Positions 11,149 to 13,050 of a stretch of 13,050 bases of DNA are shown one piece after another. The notes under the pieces are model-generated. The model did no database searches and had not been told where the DNA came from. It saw only the letters and a program-made list of their open reading frames with translations. Origin of the DNA: an uncultured Clostridia bacterium. Lineage in GTDB: Bacteria > Bacillota > Clostridia > Lachnospirales > Anaerotignaceae. The position numbers and the translations under genes are program-made. The stretch is from NCBI GenBank assembly GCA_937901125.1, contig CALCGT010000020.1:1-13050 (forward strand), given 5' to 3'. The first letter of the stretch is position 1, and every line of letters begins with the position of its first letter.

Positions 11149-12355
11149 GGGCTGCGGCAAGTTCTGCGATACGAATAATCATCTGAACGGCTTTTTCCAT
11201 GGAAGGAACAGGAACAAATTCATAATTGCTGTGGAAATTATGACCGCCGGCAAAGAGATTTGGGCAGGGCAGACCCATAAAGGACAAGCGGGCGCCATCA
11301 GTGCCGCCGCGGATTGGCTGAATGATGGGAGTTACGCCGCAATCCAGTATGGCCTGCTTGGCAAGGGCTACGATCTCCATGTGAGGCTCAACCTGAGAAA
11401 GCATGTTGTAGTATTCATCCCGCAGTTCCAGTTCGATAGCACCCTGATGCTGCGCATTTTTCCGTTCTACGATAAGACGCATCAGATCTTTGCGGTGTTC
11501 GAAGGAAGCTTTATCAAAATCACGGATGATATAAGTCAAAGAGGCAGAAGTAACATCCCCTTGGAAGGAGCAGAGATGGAAAAAGCCTTCGTAGCCTTCT
11601 GTTTTGGCGGGGATCTCTTTTTCCGGCAGGAGAGAAGCAATCTCTGTACCAATCAGGGCGGCATTTACCATGACGTTTTTGGCTGTACCGGGATGTACGT
11701 TTTTTCCTTTGATGCGGATGATGGCGCGGGCAGCGTTGAAGTTTTCATATTCCAATTCGCCGATGCGGCCGCCGTCCAAAGTGTAGGCGAAATCTGCGCC
11801 AAAGGATGCTGCATCGAAGAAATCGACGCCCTTGCCGATCTCTTCATCGGGGGTGAAGGCAATGCGGATATCACCATGGGGGATCTCAGGATGGGCGATC
11901 AGATATTCCATGGCAGTCAGGATTTCGGCAATGCCGGCTTTATCATCTGCGCCGAGAAGGGTTGTGCCATCGGAGGTGATGAGAGTTTGACCGATATAAT
12001 CCTTTAAAAAGGGAAATTCCTCGGGAGAAAGGCTCGTGCCATTCAGGGGAATATTGCCGCCGTCGTATTTTTCTACAATATTAGGGAGTATATTTTCGCC
12101 GCCAGCATCGGGGCTGGTATCCATGTGGGCAATAAAACCGATGATAGGAGTATCCTGCACAGTGCCGGGGAGTGTGGCGGTCACATATCCGCATTTGTCA
12201 ACGGAAACGGACTGCAGCCCGATGGCTTCACATTCCTTTGCCAGAAAGGCAGCAAAAGTCAGCTGCGTTTTGGTGCTGGGATAGGTACGAGAATCTTCAT
12301 CGGATGTGGTATGGTGCTTTACATATGTTAAAAAACGTTCGGTAACGGTTTTCAT
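11126..12355 (-). CDS. pepT: Peptidase T (tripeptide aminopeptidase)
   Basis: The product is 409 aa, the usual PepT length. ATG 12355 is preceded by AAGGAGG. It is an M20-type two-zinc peptidase: H77 and D79 in AHMDTSPD, bridging Asp in LLGADDKAG (133-141), catalytic and ligand Glu pair E171-E172 in TPDEEIGKG, an Asp ligand in YTLDGG, and the C-terminal His ligand in FAGGHNFHSNYEF. The lid/dimerisation domain lies in the middle (about 210-315). RGGTDGARLSFMGLPCPNLF is typical of PepT. It removes the N-terminal residue from tripeptides in the cytosol, recycling amino acids from imported or degraded peptides. It is upstream of tyrS on the same strand, but the T-box promoter and attenuator separate them; readthrough from pepT into the leader is possible because no terminator lies between. 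Confidence 0.97.
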   Translation of the reverse strand: MKTVTERFLTYVKHHTTSDEDSRTYPSTKTQLTFAAFLAKECEAIGLQSVSVDKCGYVTATLPGTVQDTPIIGFIAHMDTSPDAGGENILPNIVEKYDGGNIPLNGTSLSPEEFPFLKDYIGQTLITSDGTTLLGADDKAGIAEILTAMEYLIAHPEIPHGDIRIAFTPDEEIGKGVDFFDAASFGADFAYTLDGGRIGELEYENFNAARAIIRIKGKNVHPGTAKNVMVNAALIGTEIASLLPEKEIPAKTEGYEGFFHLCSFQGDVTSASLTYIIRDFDKASFEHRKDLMRLIVERKNAQHQGAIELELRDEYYNMLSQVEPHMEIVALAKQAILDCGVTPIIQPIRGGTDGARLSFMGLPCPNLFAGGHNFHSNYEFVPVPSMEKAVQMIIRIAELAAALDFPKNV

Positions 12356-12396
12356 AATGGCCTCCTTGGGATAAAATCAATGTTGATGCAGTTCAT

Positions 12397-12405
12397 ATTG
12401 TAGCA
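12397..12405 (-). promoter_or_regulatory. Extended -10 promoter of pepT (TGCTACAAT)
   Basis: TGC-TACAAT reads 12405 to 12397 on the - strand, about 40 bases before the pepT start. The -35 (TGGCTT) is weak, as is usual with extended -10 promoters. Confidence 0.6.
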
Positions 12406-12495
12406 TGGTTTTACGGGAAAAGCCATATACATGAAAATTTGTTTTTGCTATATATAATGAAGGGAAATTTTTGTCGAAAAATTTCAAAAAAAGGG

Positions 12496-12524
12496 TTGAC
12501 AGTTGGAGGATTATGCTGTATGAT
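12496..12524 (+). promoter_or_regulatory. Stable-RNA promoter P1
   Basis: TTGACA (12496-12501) and TATGAT (12519-12524) are 17 bp apart. It lies about 100 bp upstream of P2 in the same direction, with no gene between; tandem promoters are typical of stable-RNA operons. Confidence 0.75.
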
Positions 12525-12601
12525 CTATATCACCGCTGAGCGACACGAACATGGCGCCGGGGTTGCTGAATAAAGAAATTTAAAAAAGAGCAAAAAAATG
12601 C

Positions 12602-12630
12602 TTGACAATCGGTGGACGGTAAGATATAAT
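12602..12630 (+). promoter_or_regulatory. Stable-RNA promoter P2, perfect consensus
   Basis: TTGACA (12602-12607), a 17-bp spacer and TATAAT (12625-12630) match the sigma-A consensus at every position. It drives the tRNA-Ser pair; predicted start is near 12637, 37 bases before the first tRNA. Confidence 0.92.
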
Positions 12631-12673
12631 AATCAAGGTTTCGCTGCTCAAGAGAAAAGCAACTCAAATCCAT

Positions 12674-12762
12674 GGAGAGGTGTCCGAGTGGTTTAAGGAG
12701 CTGGTCTTGAAAACCAGTGACTCCGAAAGGGGCCGTGGGTTCGAATCCCACTCTCTCCGCCA
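12674..12762 (+). tRNA. tRNA-Ser (TGA anticodon)
   Basis: The acceptor is GGAGAGG with TCTCTCC (12752-12758), discriminator G and encoded CCA (12760-12762). The anticodon stem CTGGT/ACCAG has loop CTTGAAA with TGA at 12708-12710. A long variable arm (GACTCCGAAAGGGGCC region) marks a class II tRNA, and the T arm is GTGGG-TTCGAAT-CCCAC. It reads UCA and, by wobble, other UCN codons. Confidence 0.97.
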
Positions 12763-12796
12763 ATCGAATATCGCGTTATGGACTGAGAACATTTAT

Positions 12797-12888
12797 GGAG
12801 AAGTACCCAAGTGGTTGAAGGGGTTCGCCTGGAAAGCGGATAGGTCGTTAATAGCGGCGCGAGGGTTCAAATCCCTCCTTCTCCGCCA
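12797..12888 (+). tRNA. tRNA-Ser (GGA anticodon)
   Basis: The acceptor is GGAGAAG with CTTCTCC (12878-12884), discriminator G and encoded CCA. The anticodon loop CTGGAAA holds GGA at 12831-12833. A long variable arm (TAGGTCGTTAATAGCGGC region) and T arm GAGGG-TTCAAAT-CCCTC follow. It reads UCC/UCU. It is 34 bp after the first tRNA-Ser and transcribed with it; no terminator separates them. Confidence 0.97.
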
Positions 12889-12949
12889 TTTTATTTAAAC
12901 CGAGTTCAAATGTGGTTGAAAATAAAAAGGAAAGTACTTAAAAAAGTGC

Positions 12950-12978
12950 TTGACAAAAAAGTGAGGATTTGATAAAAT
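12950..12978 (+). promoter_or_regulatory. Stable-RNA promoter P3 (probable rRNA operon promoter)
   Basis: TTGACA (12950-12955) and TAAAAT (12973-12978) are 17 bp apart. The sequence after the -10 (AATC, then TTCGCTGCT) is shared with the start region after P2, which suggests both belong to the stable-RNA promoter class. Confidence 0.85.
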
Positions 12979-13050
12979 AATCTTCGCTGCTGACGAAGCA
13001 GAGTTGATCCTTGAAAACTGAACAATGGATATGAACACACAACCCATAGT
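12979..13050 (+). other. Leader of a probable rRNA operon (16S lies beyond the window)
   Basis: After P3 there is a hairpin CTTCG-CTGCTGA-CGAAG and then GATCCTTGAAAACTGAACA, a phrase typical of clostridial and bacillar rRNA leaders and spacers near processing and antitermination sites. No 16S start (AGAGTTTGATC) is reached by base 13050. Confidence 0.7.

Larger units (their letters stand above)
12425..12672. other. AT-rich intergenic region before the tRNA-Ser pair
   Basis: Apart from P1 and P2 there is no gene. Short A- and T-runs upstream of P1 (around 12465-12492) could act as an UP element. The stretch between P1 and P2 (12530-12600) has no clear frame or strong hairpin. Confidence 0.5.

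Noticed and set aside
11231..12007. 258-aa + strand open frame
   Set aside because: Antisense shadow of pepT.
12530..12763. 77-aa - strand frame starting MAERVGFEPTAPFG
   Set aside because: This is the well-known false protein read from the antisense strand of tRNA-Ser; it covers the tRNA at 12674-12762.
12680..12898. 72-aa + strand frame across both tRNA-Ser genes
   Set aside because: It is only the translation of the two tRNA genes and has no ribosome binding site.

Overview
The window looks like chromosomal DNA of a Gram-positive, low-to-mid GC anaerobe of the Clostridia (Lachnospirales-like). The basis is strong AGGAGG-type ribosome binding sites, consensus sigma-A promoters, a tyrosine T-box riboswitch, and CCA-encoding tRNA-Ser genes just before an rRNA-type promoter. 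The genus cannot be fixed from sequence alone. 

Region 1 (1 to about 3600 or 4380) is the right-hand end of an integrated phage. It holds the end of a LamG-type tail/fibre protein, two small membrane-associated proteins, a C39-like endolysin and an LLH-family holin, all on the + strand and tightly packed. After this lysis cassette come a candidate small RNA ending in an intrinsic terminator, a CAT-anticodon tRNA, and an AT-rich cargo pair on the - strand (a zinc-ribbon protein and a two-TM membrane protein) with its own extended -10 promoter. Next are attachment-like repeats and a solitary D12-class (Dam-like) adenine methyltransferase. The exact right junction is not proven; the left end lies outside the window. 

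Region 2 (4388 to 12355) is ordinary host chromosome in short transcription units. On the - strand lies a two-gene operon: a 521-aa unknown protein ending in a 45-residue His/Cys metal-binding tail, then a glyoxalase I (VOC) with a complete four-ligand metal site. Upstream of it is a membrane-anchored protein of unknown function, divergent from sfsA. Then come a DJ-1/PfpI protein of the DJ-1D type (-), a HAD phosphatase of the Gph/PpaX type (+), tyrS (-) behind a complete T-box leader whose promoter -35 lies inside the 3' end of pepT, and pepT itself (-). Most units have a recognisable promoter and terminator. 

Region 3 (about 12480 to the end) is a stable-RNA locus: tandem promoters P1 and P2 (P2 is a perfect TTGACA-N17-TATAAT), tRNA-Ser(UGA), tRNA-Ser(GGA), then a third strong promoter P3 and a leader typical of the region upstream of 16S rRNA. 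The rRNA itself would begin past the end of the window. 

The least ordinary items are the His-rich protein/glyoxalase I operon, which suggests metal supply to a metalloenzyme, and the material between the phage lysis cassette and the host chromosome.
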